Origin: Bacillota bacterium
GTDB lineage: Bacteria > Bacillota > Clostridia > Christensenellales > CAG-138
Reading direction: 5' to 3'
Assembly: GCA_023396535.1 (NCBI GenBank)
Contig: JAEWWD010000251.1
Coordinates: 1 to 12,461, forward strand
Length of the DNA: 12,461 bases
Under the pieces are notes generated by a model. That model was not told the origin of the DNA. It did not search any database and was given only the letters and a program-made list of their open reading frames with translations. Of the stretch, positions 1 through 6,073 are shown piece after piece (position 1 is the first letter of the stretch; the number at the start of each line of letters is the position of its first letter). Both the position numbers and the translations under genes were made by a program.

Positions 1-269
1 TCGCTCAGAAAACCCACGCGTCCAAGATTGATGCCCAGTATGGGAAGGTCGTGGGCTGTCGCGAAGGGCACGGTCTTCAATATGGTACCATCGCCGCCTA
101 TTGCGGCGAGAAATACCGTATCTTTTAATATTTCGTCCGAAGGGGGACAGGCGGGATCGAACGAATAACAGCGGTACCCCTTTGCACTGGCAATGCGCAT
201 TGCTTCGCTGCAAACCGAAGCGGCGCCGGCCTTTCCGGAATTAGCAACAAATACGATGCTGGCAGCCAC
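1..269 (-). CDS. nadK: NAD kinase, N-terminal part (runs off the left edge)
   Basis: Phosphorylates NAD to NADP in the cytoplasm. The 89 visible residues carry the family's first signature: AAIGGDGTILK (residues 55-65, the GGDGT nucleotide-binding loop) followed by ILGINLGRVGFLSE (from residue 77), the NxGxxGF segment. I choose the GTG at 267-269 as start: a GGAG ribosome binding site lies 8 nt before it, and the protein then opens with the usual short beta strand (ASIVFVANSGKAG). An in-frame ATG at 291-293 would add eight residues but has no ribosome binding site. The gene follows tlyA on the same strand, the usual order in Firmicutes (often followed by argR and recN). The C-terminal two thirds lie outside the window. 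Family assignment is firm; the start is an inference. Confidence 0.93.
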   Translation of the reverse strand, partial: MAASIVFVANSGKAGAASVCSEAMRIASAKGYRCYSFDPACPPSDEILKDTVFLAAIGGDGTILKTVPFATAHDLPILGINLGRVGFLS

Positions 270-315
270 AAAAAATACTCCGTTTTTCCACATGATTTGA
301 CAACGCGCCATAATT

Positions 316-345
316 ATTATATCCGCATGGTTATCCATATTTCAA
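316..345 (-). promoter_or_regulatory. SigA-type promoter for nadK
   Basis: On the minus strand TTGAAA (340-345) and a perfect TATAAT (316-321) are separated by 18 bp, placing a start of transcription near 308-309, about 40 nt before the nadK GTG. The spacer holds a small dyad, ATGG-ATAA-CCAT (327-338), which could be an operator half-site pair or chance. The promoter suggests nadK can be transcribed apart from oapA-tlyA. Confidence 0.65.
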
Positions 346-408
346 GTATAATATCGAGTCCAGACGGTATATTTGGAAACAGATTACAGCAAAATCATGG
401 TGCAACGG

Positions 409-1215
409 TCATCGATCGAGAGATTCATGTGCAGCACGGACAATATTGCTGATATAATCGTCTGAAAACGCAATAGTTCCTTCTTTTGAAACGCTTTTTT
501 CAAGTAATGCCAGAAACTCAATATTACCCTTTGGACCGGTGATGGGGGAGAAGGAAAGGCCTTTTATGTCGTATCCCGCAATGCGAGCCTGTTCCAATAC
601 GTTTGCACATACCGATATATGTACCGCCAGGTCACGAACGACGCCATGCTTGCCCACTTCAGAGCGCCCCGCTTCAAACTGCGGCTTAATAAGCGCAACC
701 ACCCGCGCACCGATACGCAGGCAGGCATTCAGCGGCGGAAGTATCAGGCGAAGAGAGATAAAGGCGACGTCAATGGAAGCGAAATCAAGCAGCTCCTCAA
801 ACCAGTCCGGCCGCATGTTGCGCGCATTGGTACGTTCCATCACGACCACGCGCTCGTCATTGCGCAGCCGCCAATCCAACTGGCCGTAACCGACATCCAC
901 TGCATATACCTTTTTTGCGCCGTGCTGTAGCATGCAATCCGTAAATCCGCCGGTGGATGCGCCGATATCCGCCGCTACAAGACCCTCTATAGGAATTTGA
1001 AACGCTTCAACAGCCTTCTGCAGTTTCAAGCCGCCCCGGCTGACAAAGGGAACCGGATCGTCCGCAACGCATATCTCAGCCTGTTCGGATACCGGCATAC
1101 CGGCCTTGTCAGACAGCTTGCCGTCAACGGAAACCTTTCCCGCCATGATGAGCGCGCGCGCCTTTTCACGGCTGACCGCGAGCCCAAGTTCCAACATCCG
1201 TACGTCCAGCCTCAT
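409..1215 (-). CDS. tlyA: TlyA-family rRNA 2'-O-methyltransferase (S4 domain + FtsJ-like)
   Basis: Predicted S-adenosylmethionine-dependent methyltransferase that 2'-O-methylates cytidines of rRNA; members are often labelled hemolysin A. Residues 1-60 form an S4 RNA-binding domain (VSREKARALIMAGKVSVDG). A Rossmann methyltransferase domain follows, with the SAM-binding loop ADIGASTGGFTD (82-93), AVDVGYGQ (105-112) and IKPQFEAGR (176-184). K64, D149, K177 and E233 stand where the family's K-D-K-E catalytic set is expected, with the same spacing as in the mycobacterial protein. Length 268 is normal. The ATG overlaps the stop of oapA by 4 nt (ATGA), and the ribosome binding site is weak, so translation is probably coupled to oapA. 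Neighbours nadK and oapA fit known synteny. The historic hemolysin function is unlikely to be its main role. Confidence 0.95.
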   Translation of the reverse strand: MRLDVRMLELGLAVSREKARALIMAGKVSVDGKLSDKAGMPVSEQAEICVADDPVPFVSRGGLKLQKAVEAFQIPIEGLVAADIGASTGGFTDCMLQHGAKKVYAVDVGYGQLDWRLRNDERVVVMERTNARNMRPDWFEELLDFASIDVAFISLRLILPPLNACLRIGARVVALIKPQFEAGRSEVGKHGVVRDLAVHISVCANVLEQARIAGYDIKGLSFSPITGPKGNIEFLALLEKSVSKEGTIAFSDDYISNIVRAAHESLDR

Positions 1216-1805
1216 CCTTTTCTACCGTTAGCCTTCTTTGCGTTTTTTTCGTCAGGGGAAGCAACGGCAAGCACGCGGCCCAGCGCGAACACCACCTCAT
1301 GGCTATGACGAACCGCAATTTTCTTACCCACCGCCTTACCGCCCACCGTCATAGCCGCGATAAGGCTGGAAACCCCTATGCCAAAGAGCAGATCCCCAAT
1401 CTGAGAGGCGGATACGATGAGCCGCGCGGCGATGGCTGCACCCATAGCGCCAGATACGATGCCGCATATGTCTCCCACAACGTCGTTACAGATGTTTGAT
1501 ACCGTATCGGCGGATTGTACCAGGCGGATCGCCTGACGGGCACCACGAATCCTTTTTGACGCCATTGCGGTGTAGGCTGTAACGTTTTCATAAGTTACGG
1601 CAATACCCACGATGTCGGAAACGATTCCGACTAAAATAATGCAAAACAAAACCAACAACGCCACCGGGAGGCTTACTCCCAACAGCGTTGTTTGAGAAAA
1701 AAAGCTGATAAGCATGGCCAGCGCAAATGTCAGAAAAAACACTTTCACCGGCCAAAACTCTTTGTTTTTTTGCTTTTTGCTTCGCTTCGACGGCGCTGAA
1801 TCCAC
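1212..1805 (-). CDS. oapA: OapA-like membrane protein, partner of OLE RNA
   Basis: A 197-residue integral membrane protein. A lysine/arginine-rich cytoplasmic N-terminus (SKRSKKQKNK, residues 6-15) precedes hydrophobic segments at about 21-42 and 45-71. A basic linker (SKRIRGARQ, 83-91) leads to two glycine/alanine-rich segments at about 108-131 and 137-160, then a basic tail (KNAKKANGRKG). The size of about 21 kDa, the basic ends that could bind RNA, the position right after a large structured RNA and right before tlyA all match OapA, the protein that holds OLE RNA at the membrane. OapA homologues are sometimes labelled CorB-like Mg/Co transporters. The start is GTG at 1803-1805, with GAGGTG about 5 nt upstream; an overlapping ORF in another frame starting at 1854 runs into the RNA and is not credible. 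I recognise it from context and composition, not from an alignment. Confidence 0.8.
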   Translation of the reverse strand: MDSAPSKRSKKQKNKEFWPVKVFFLTFALAMLISFFSQTTLLGVSLPVALLVLFCIILVGIVSDIVGIAVTYENVTAYTAMASKRIRGARQAIRLVQSADTVSNICNDVVGDICGIVSGAMGAAIAARLIVSASQIGDLLFGIGVSSLIAAMTVGGKAVGKKIAVRHSHEVVFALGRVLAVASPDEKNAKKANGRKG

Positions 1806-1843
1806 GCCCGCACCTCAGCCTTCGCATAATAATCAGAGTAAGT

Positions 1844-2414
1844 GGTGGTGGCATATTGAGTAGACTTTGCGGCTTAGGTCCAGTTGGGTTTCCCCACCGT
1901 TCACTCCCCGTCGCCGATAGGAGCGGTTTCCCTTTATGCCCGGAGCCGGTATGTCACCATACACAGGACTGGATTGCCACTTAGGCCACACCGTAATCCC
2001 CAATATGCCTCGAAAAAACAGTCTAGGAGCTTTCCTCGACAGCTTTGCTGATTCCTAGCCTCTTTTGCAGCAACGGTTTCAGCGGGCAATCGCCCTTGCG
2101 CATTTGGCCAAACGCACATAAGCGTGTTCCCGAATCCACCGCTGCCACGCAAGGCAGGCTACACTGTACACAGTCTTAACCGCAATACAGGTTTAATCCT
2201 AAGGAGTAGCTGTATAACAGCCACCCCGGTAGGTCTCCACGAAGGTTGGGTCAACGCCCACATGCCATTGTGGATCGCCCAGCCTTCTTAACTCCCAGCA
2301 TCCGCCCCCGACTGGGCGTCGGCAGCAAACACCAGGAACTTCATCGATGTGCCCTCAACGGATTTTTAGGCCCGCCTTCGGAATCAGCATGACTGACTAG
2401 AATACTGCACCACC
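1844..2414 (-). ncRNA. ole: OLE RNA (Ornate Large Extremophilic RNA)
   Basis: About 571 nt without a credible protein gene, transcribed from a strong promoter towards oapA. OLE RNAs are about 600 nt, lie just before oapA, form a membrane ribonucleoprotein and are linked to stress and Mg2+ tolerance. Visible structure on the minus strand: an end-to-end helix (2408-2414 with 1844-1850, then 2401-2405 with 1853-1857); hairpins at 2303-2318, 2258-2273 (CCACA/TGTGG), 2203-2227 (10 bp, two G-U), 2083-2094 (GGGC-GATT-GCCC), a CTAGGA/TCCTAG helix (2053-2058 with 2023-2028), 1949-1962 (GTATG-GTGA-CATAC, GNRA loop) and 1885-1896 (TGGG-GAAA-CCCA, GNRA loop). The exact ends come from the promoter and closing helix. 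I identify it from size, structure and synteny; a covariance-model search would settle it. RNase P RNA and a group II intron were considered and rejected. Confidence 0.83.
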
Positions 2415-2420
2415 TGAAAG

Positions 2421-2449
2421 ATCATATCACAAAATCAAGCAATTTTCAA
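2421..2449 (-). promoter_or_regulatory. Strong SigA-type promoter of the OLE-oapA-tlyA transcript
   Basis: TTGAAA (2444-2449) and TATGAT (2421-2426) on the minus strand are separated by exactly 17 bp, each one base from consensus. The predicted start is A2415 or G2414, which coincides with the first base of the RNA's closing helix (2414). It lies 34 bp beyond the acyltransferase stop, so the RNA does not depend on read-through from upstream. Confidence 0.8.
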
Positions 2450-2482
2450 TAGAGCGTGCTTCATGCTGCAAAAGCAAGCATT

Positions 2483-3640
2483 TTATGACAATAGCTTTTG
2501 TTTAAACGCCCGGAACAATGTCAGATACTTGGTGGCGCTTCGCGGATGATCGGAAATGATTTCAAAATATCCGCCGTCCGTGGTTGTAAATATGAGCGAC
2601 ATCGCGCCATAGATCGCCATATTCGATATTTTACTGATAGGAAACACATGGGTTCCGCATTCAAGACGATCCTGAAACAACTTCAACGTATCTCTCGCAA
2701 GCAATATTCTCCCGGTAGCCGCCTGTACACGATATAGGTTTTGCTCAATGTCCGAACAAATGGGGGCTTCGCCGACGCCGTCGGCAATATTGAGCAATTG
2801 GACCGATTGCCACTGATCCCATTCGGTCACGGTTTTAAATGGCAGACCTTCGCCGCTCAGTTCTCCAAACTCGGAATATTGCGCCCGAAGGCCGCAGTTG
2901 CAGGTGAGACGGTCGTTCCCACTGTGCAACTTGCCTATGCGCTTGCAACGAGGGCAGAGATACAACGCGGTTTCCAGATGCTCCGCAAGATGCTTGCCTC
3001 GGAAACGCACGGGGGTTGTATGCTGCCTCGCATATGCATCCTCAAAGAGATCCTGTTCGATCAACGCGCTGACTTCTTCGTTTGTCATGTTCTTCAATTG
3101 GGCTGCGGAGTATTTGCCCGCTACATGCCCGAACATTTTTCCGCGGCGCATCGACCGGCTCCAGCGTGGGGACGTAAAATAGCCGCCTTCCAGTTTGTAT
3201 GTTACGAGCATGGCGCCGGTCGCCTTCACAAGCTTGCCGGTGGAGGGCAGTATCTCTGTTGTCAATCCATTGAAGGAACGGTTGCCCTCGGCGAATATGC
3301 ATACGTTGTACCCGGCATGCAGGCGACTGAGTATATCCATGACCGTACGCGCATCCGTAGATCCTTTTGCGCGCGCGATTGGCGCAAAGCACCAGGAAAG
3401 GAGTCTGGAAACGAATCCCCAGCGATAGATGTGCTCGCTCGCCACGAAATACATTTGCTGCGAAAAGCTCATCCCCACAAGTACGGGATCAAGATCTGTC
3501 GTATGATTGGCAAGAACAATATAGGGCTTCTCCAGCTTTCCGGCGGGAAGGCAACGATATCCCATCCGCCACTTGAAAAACGGTGCGACAAGTGCCAGAA
3601 GTATTCTGTAGATCCATTTATGCCGGGTATGATGTTTCAT
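2483..3640 (-). CDS. PlsC-like lysophospholipid acyltransferase with zinc-ribbon segment
   Basis: Predicted membrane-associated acyltransferase that transfers an acyl chain to a lysophospholipid such as 1-acyl-glycerol-3-phosphate. Residues about 35-200 form the PlsC domain, with the catalytic NHTTDLDP motif (H46, D51; HX4D) and FAEGNRS (116-122; EGxR motif). The N-terminal region 11-25 is hydrophobic. Unlike plain PlsC (about 200-250 residues) this protein has 385. Residues 229-249 hold CPRC and CNC, a four-cysteine probable zinc ribbon, and the remaining 130 residues form a beta-rich domain that I do not recognise. The ATG has AGGAG 5 nt upstream. It is the gene directly before OLE RNA, in the place where isoprenoid genes usually stand. 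Which acceptor it uses cannot be read from sequence. Confidence 0.85.
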   Translation of the reverse strand: MKHHTRHKWIYRILLALVAPFFKWRMGYRCLPAGKLEKPYIVLANHTTDLDPVLVGMSFSQQMYFVASEHIYRWGFVSRLLSWCFAPIARAKGSTDARTVMDILSRLHAGYNVCIFAEGNRSFNGLTTEILPSTGKLVKATGAMLVTYKLEGGYFTSPRWSRSMRRGKMFGHVAGKYSAAQLKNMTNEEVSALIEQDLFEDAYARQHTTPVRFRGKHLAEHLETALYLCPRCKRIGKLHSGNDRLTCNCGLRAQYSEFGELSGEGLPFKTVTEWDQWQSVQLLNIADGVGEAPICSDIEQNLYRVQAATGRILLARDTLKLFQDRLECGTHVFPISKISNMAIYGAMSLIFTTTDGGYFEIISDHPRSATKYLTLFRAFKQKLLS

Positions 3641-3799
3641 ATTGCTCCTGTTATTATCAATCTCATTTTATGCTAATATCTCAGTTTCATTGTATAGCAT
3701 ATTCGAAGGCGCCGCCACAAAAACATACTGGCAATGCTTGTCGTCATTTTCTATATATATGCTATTTGATCAAAGAATACGAAAGAGGATATTAAGCCG

Positions 3800-3836
3800 T
3801 AGTAAAACAAATAACTCCGGCGATATGGCCGGAGTT
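3800..3836 (-). terminator. Rho-independent terminator of the lipoprotein gene
   Basis: On the minus strand a perfect 9-bp stem AACTCCGGC/GCCGGAGTT (3813-3836, loop of 6) is followed by ATTTGTTTTACT, 15 nt past the lipoprotein stop. It separates that gene from the acyltransferase. The remaining spacer (3641-3799) is AT-rich and should hold the acyltransferase promoter; a TATACA/TACAAT box lies in it, but I see no convincing -35 element. Confidence 0.88.
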
Positions 3837-3851
3837 GTGCCCGAACTACAT

Positions 3852-4883
3852 CTATTTTTCCACATTCAGCGCTGGGCTTTCGGCATTCTGAGCGGATTGA
3901 TTGAATGAAGATTGCAATACCTGTACCAGAGGCGACAATTTGTTAAACGGAAGCAGGGGTTTATTGGCGTTGCACACAAACAGCATGTCACCGGAAAGAG
4001 GCACAAACCCCTGTACGGGATTAATCGGGAACCAGTAATTCTGCTTGGCGTCCGGCCCATGGCAAAGGAAGAAAAGATAAACACTCCCTTCCTGCAGGCG
4101 TGGAGCCTGACTCGCGGTGATCTCGGTATGCTGCAGTGTGGCGGCATCCAGCATGCCGCTGACACGTTCAGGGCAGTGGATCATCGTGATACGCTGTCCA
4201 TAATCCAAAGAGCCCTTAATCGAGCCGTAAGCCTCAATCACGACGGAGGATGTGTTGCACTGTAATTTTTCCACGGCTCCGCCGTTGCGAATGGAAAATG
4301 CCTTGTTCGTCATACCCGGCAGGTATTCCACACGACCGATGAATATTTCATCCGCAGCCTCTGAGAGTGCGGAAAGCGTATCGTAATAGTATACGGCGGG
4401 GGCACTGATAACGGAGGAAAGCTGATCGATTTCCTGTTGCAGCGTATCGAGCGATAAACGCTTTCCATCCCATATTACTTCGCTGTCCACAATGGGAAGC
4501 GGGGAAGAGGAAAGCAGTGCATAGCCCGTTGTATCCTCGGCAAAATGCACGTCTTCATCCTGACCAAGGAACAAAAGATAGCTTTCGCCTTCCGTCATTT
4601 CGCCTGTCGTACAGTGAATGGTGTCGCCCAAGGAAGCGTCGCCGGCATAAATTCTCGTGACGCTGAGATCGTAACAGGTTGCCCCGTCCGCGTCGATGTG
4701 GCTGCCTTTACATACGCCCGAGATGATTAGGGTGGCGTTTCGGTATTGCGTGCGGACATCTGTCAGCACACGCTCTTCCTCCTGAGGGACCACTACTTTG
4801 GTAGCGGGGGAGGCGCAGGCGCTAAGCAACAACAGACAACATAACAGCACACTGGCAAACCGAAGCGTTTTAGCCACCGACAT
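3852..4883 (-). CDS. Putative lipoprotein, two similar halves, unknown function
   Basis: I do not recognise a named family. Residues 1-23 are a lipoprotein signal peptide: basic start (MSVAKTLR), a hydrophobic stretch with two cysteines, then lipobox LSAC with C23 as the lipidated residue, so the protein should sit on the outer face of the membrane. The rest (to 343 residues) appears to be two copies of one domain, about 48-130 and 174-298. Each starts with a hydrophobic strand ending in a turn (LIISGVCKG; EIFIGRVEY), continues through a V..IYAG/V..AYGSIKG strand, and reaches EGESYLLFL or EGSVYLFFL. This pattern resembles NTR/TIMP-like beta barrels (inference). Start: the ATG at 4881-4883 has GGGAG only 2 nt away, while the GTG two codons later (4875-4877) has it at 8 nt and may be the real start. 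A TTG further upstream is unlikely. A strong terminator follows. Confidence 0.75.
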   Translation of the reverse strand: MSVAKTLRFASVLLCCLLLLSACASPATKVVVPQEEERVLTDVRTQYRNATLIISGVCKGSHIDADGATCYDLSVTRIYAGDASLGDTIHCTTGEMTEGESYLLFLGQDEDVHFAEDTTGYALLSSSPLPIVDSEVIWDGKRLSLDTLQQEIDQLSSVISAPAVYYYDTLSALSEAADEIFIGRVEYLPGMTNKAFSIRNGGAVEKLQCNTSSVVIEAYGSIKGSLDYGQRITMIHCPERVSGMLDAATLQHTEITASQAPRLQEGSVYLFFLCHGPDAKQNYWFPINPVQGFVPLSGDMLFVCNANKPLLPFNKLSPLVQVLQSSFNQSAQNAESPALNVEK

Positions 4884-5009
4884 CTCTCCCTTCGCAATTA
4901 TTGCAGGCAGCAACCGAAGCTTACCAAATATCGTTCATGGTATGTTCACATCATAGACGATTCAAAGCAATTTTGGTTGCAGGTCACGTAAAGTTCACAA
5001 TTTTTTTTA

Positions 5010-5034
5010 TAAAAAAGGTTTTCATTGATAACCT
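5010..5034 (-). terminator. Probable terminator of dnaX-ybaB-recR
   Basis: Minus strand AGGTT/AACCT (5016-5034) with one mismatch and two further inner pairs, followed directly by a run of T, 27 nt past the recR stop. The stem is short, so termination may be partial. The rest of the spacer to the lipoprotein gene (4884-5009) is AT-rich; a TATGAT box (4950-4955) lacks a clear -35 partner. Confidence 0.5.
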
Positions 5035-5061
5035 GCCTATATTGTCCAGCACTATAAAACT

Positions 5062-5661
5062 TCACATTTCACGTCTGCCGGACAACGCCTTAGCCAGAGT
5101 CACCTCGTCGGTGTACTCCAGATTTCCGCCGATGGGTATTCCGTGTGCAATGCGCGTAACCCGCACATCATATGCCTTCAGGAGCCGCGCGATATACGCG
5201 GCGGTCGCTTCCCCTTCGACGTCAGGATTTGTAGCGAGTATTACCTCGCGGATTCCTCCCGCCTCCACACGATCGGTCAGCTCTCGGATACGGATGTCCT
5301 CCGGGCCAACGCCGTCCATAGGCGAAAGTATACCGTGGAGTACATGGTATCTGCCTGAGAACTCTCGGGATTTTTCCATCGCCGCGACATCCCGGGCATC
5401 CTGCACCACGCAGAGAACGCCATCATCCCTGGCTGGATCTAAGCAAAGCCCACAGACATCCTGATCCGTATAGCCGCCGCAGACAGGGCAGCAATGCACC
5501 CTCTGCCGCGCAGCAAGTATGGCCTCCGCAAGCTCCGCCGCCTGGGTTTCCGGCACATCCAATAAATAATACGCGAGCCGCTGCGCCGTTTTCATACCGA
5601 CGCCGGGCAGCCGCGCAAGCTGCGCGGTAAGCCGCGCAATGGGTTCAATAACAGGGAGCAT
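5062..5661 (-). CDS. recR: Recombination mediator protein RecR
   Basis: Cytoplasmic DNA repair protein that works with RecO and RecF to load RecA on single-stranded DNA gaps. Length 199 is typical. Domains in order: helix-hairpin-helix LPGVGMKTAQRL (18-29), a zinc finger with C58, C61, C70 and C73 (CPVC...CGLC), and a Toprim domain VVQDARDVAAMEKS (85-98) with the following GRYHVLHGILSPMDGVGPEDI region (from 103). All key residues are present. It begins 3 nt after the ybaB stop, so translation is probably coupled; no strong ribosome binding site is seen. The order dnaX-ybaB-recR is conserved in most bacteria. Confidence 0.97.
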   Translation of the reverse strand: MLPVIEPIARLTAQLARLPGVGMKTAQRLAYYLLDVPETQAAELAEAILAARQRVHCCPVCGGYTDQDVCGLCLDPARDDGVLCVVQDARDVAAMEKSREFSGRYHVLHGILSPMDGVGPEDIRIRELTDRVEAGGIREVILATNPDVEGEATAAYIARLLKAYDVRVTRIAHGIPIGGNLEYTDEVTLAKALSGRREM

Positions 5662-5664
5662 GCT

Positions 5665-6000
5665 TTAAAAACCGAGGTTCATGCCGCCTGTGATTTTGCT
5701 CATTTCGGCATTCATCATTTCATCCGCCATGCGCAAAGCCTCGTTGACAGCCGCTGTGATGAGATCCTGCAACATTTCAACATCGTCCGGGTCGACGCAG
5801 GCGGGATTGATTTCTACGGATTTCAGCTCTTTACGCCCATAAACCGTAGCCTTTACTACGCCGCCCCCGGCTTGCGCCGTCAGTTCTCGCGCGCCCAAAT
5901 CCTCTTGCATGCGCGCCATATCCTGCTGCATTTTTTGCGCCTGCTTCATCATCTGCTGCATGTTCATTCCGCCCATTCCCGGGAAACCGCCTTTTGCCAT
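5665..6000 (-). CDS. ybaB: YbaB/EbfC family nucleoid-associated protein
   Basis: A small dimeric DNA-binding protein thought to help organise the nucleoid. The 111 residues show the family pattern: a glycine/methionine-rich start, a long helix of MMKQAQKMQQDMARMQEDL type (17-35), a short beta segment (VVKATVYGRKELKSVEINP) and a C-terminal helix with MADEMMNAEMSKITGGMN. A perfect AGGAGGT lies 5 nt before the ATG, one of the best ribosome binding sites in the window. It lies 73 nt after dnaX and 3 nt before recR, as in many genomes. Confidence 0.97.
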   Translation of the reverse strand: MAKGGFPGMGGMNMQQMMKQAQKMQQDMARMQEDLGARELTAQAGGGVVKATVYGRKELKSVEINPACVDPDDVEMLQDLITAAVNEALRMADEMMNAEMSKITGGMNLGF

Positions 6001-6073
6001 AAGCTACCTCCTGCATGGGATGCCATATCAATTTATTATAACACAACAAACTAAAGCCGTGCAAACGCTGGGG

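Noticed and set aside
1588..1854. An 88-residue minus-strand frame overlapping oapA and the end of the RNA
   Set aside because: It overlaps oapA in another frame, lacks membrane or family features, and its start lies inside the closing helix of the RNA; the GTG frame at 1805 has the ribosome binding site and the hydrophobic pattern.
2022..2040. RNase P RNA, because GAGGAAAGCTCC on the minus strand resembles its conserved GAGGAAAGUCC
   Set aside because: The second conserved block (ACAGAA...GGCUUA) is absent, the total length is too great and the context fits OLE RNA better.
1934..2152. A 72-residue minus-strand frame inside the noncoding region
   Set aside because: No ribosome binding site and no recognisable protein pattern; it lies within dense RNA structure.
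1844..2414. Group II intron or other mobile RNA
   Set aside because: No domain V-like hairpin, no reverse transcriptase, and the flanking genes are intact.
2461..2480. Terminator after the acyltransferase (ATGCT/AGCAT hairpin with T-rich loop)
   Set aside because: There is no T-run after the stem; the short hairpin is not enough to call.
2741..3676. A 311-residue plus-strand frame opposite the acyltransferase
   Set aside because: It is the shadow of the acyltransferase, which has catalytic motifs and a ribosome binding site; the plus-strand protein shows none.
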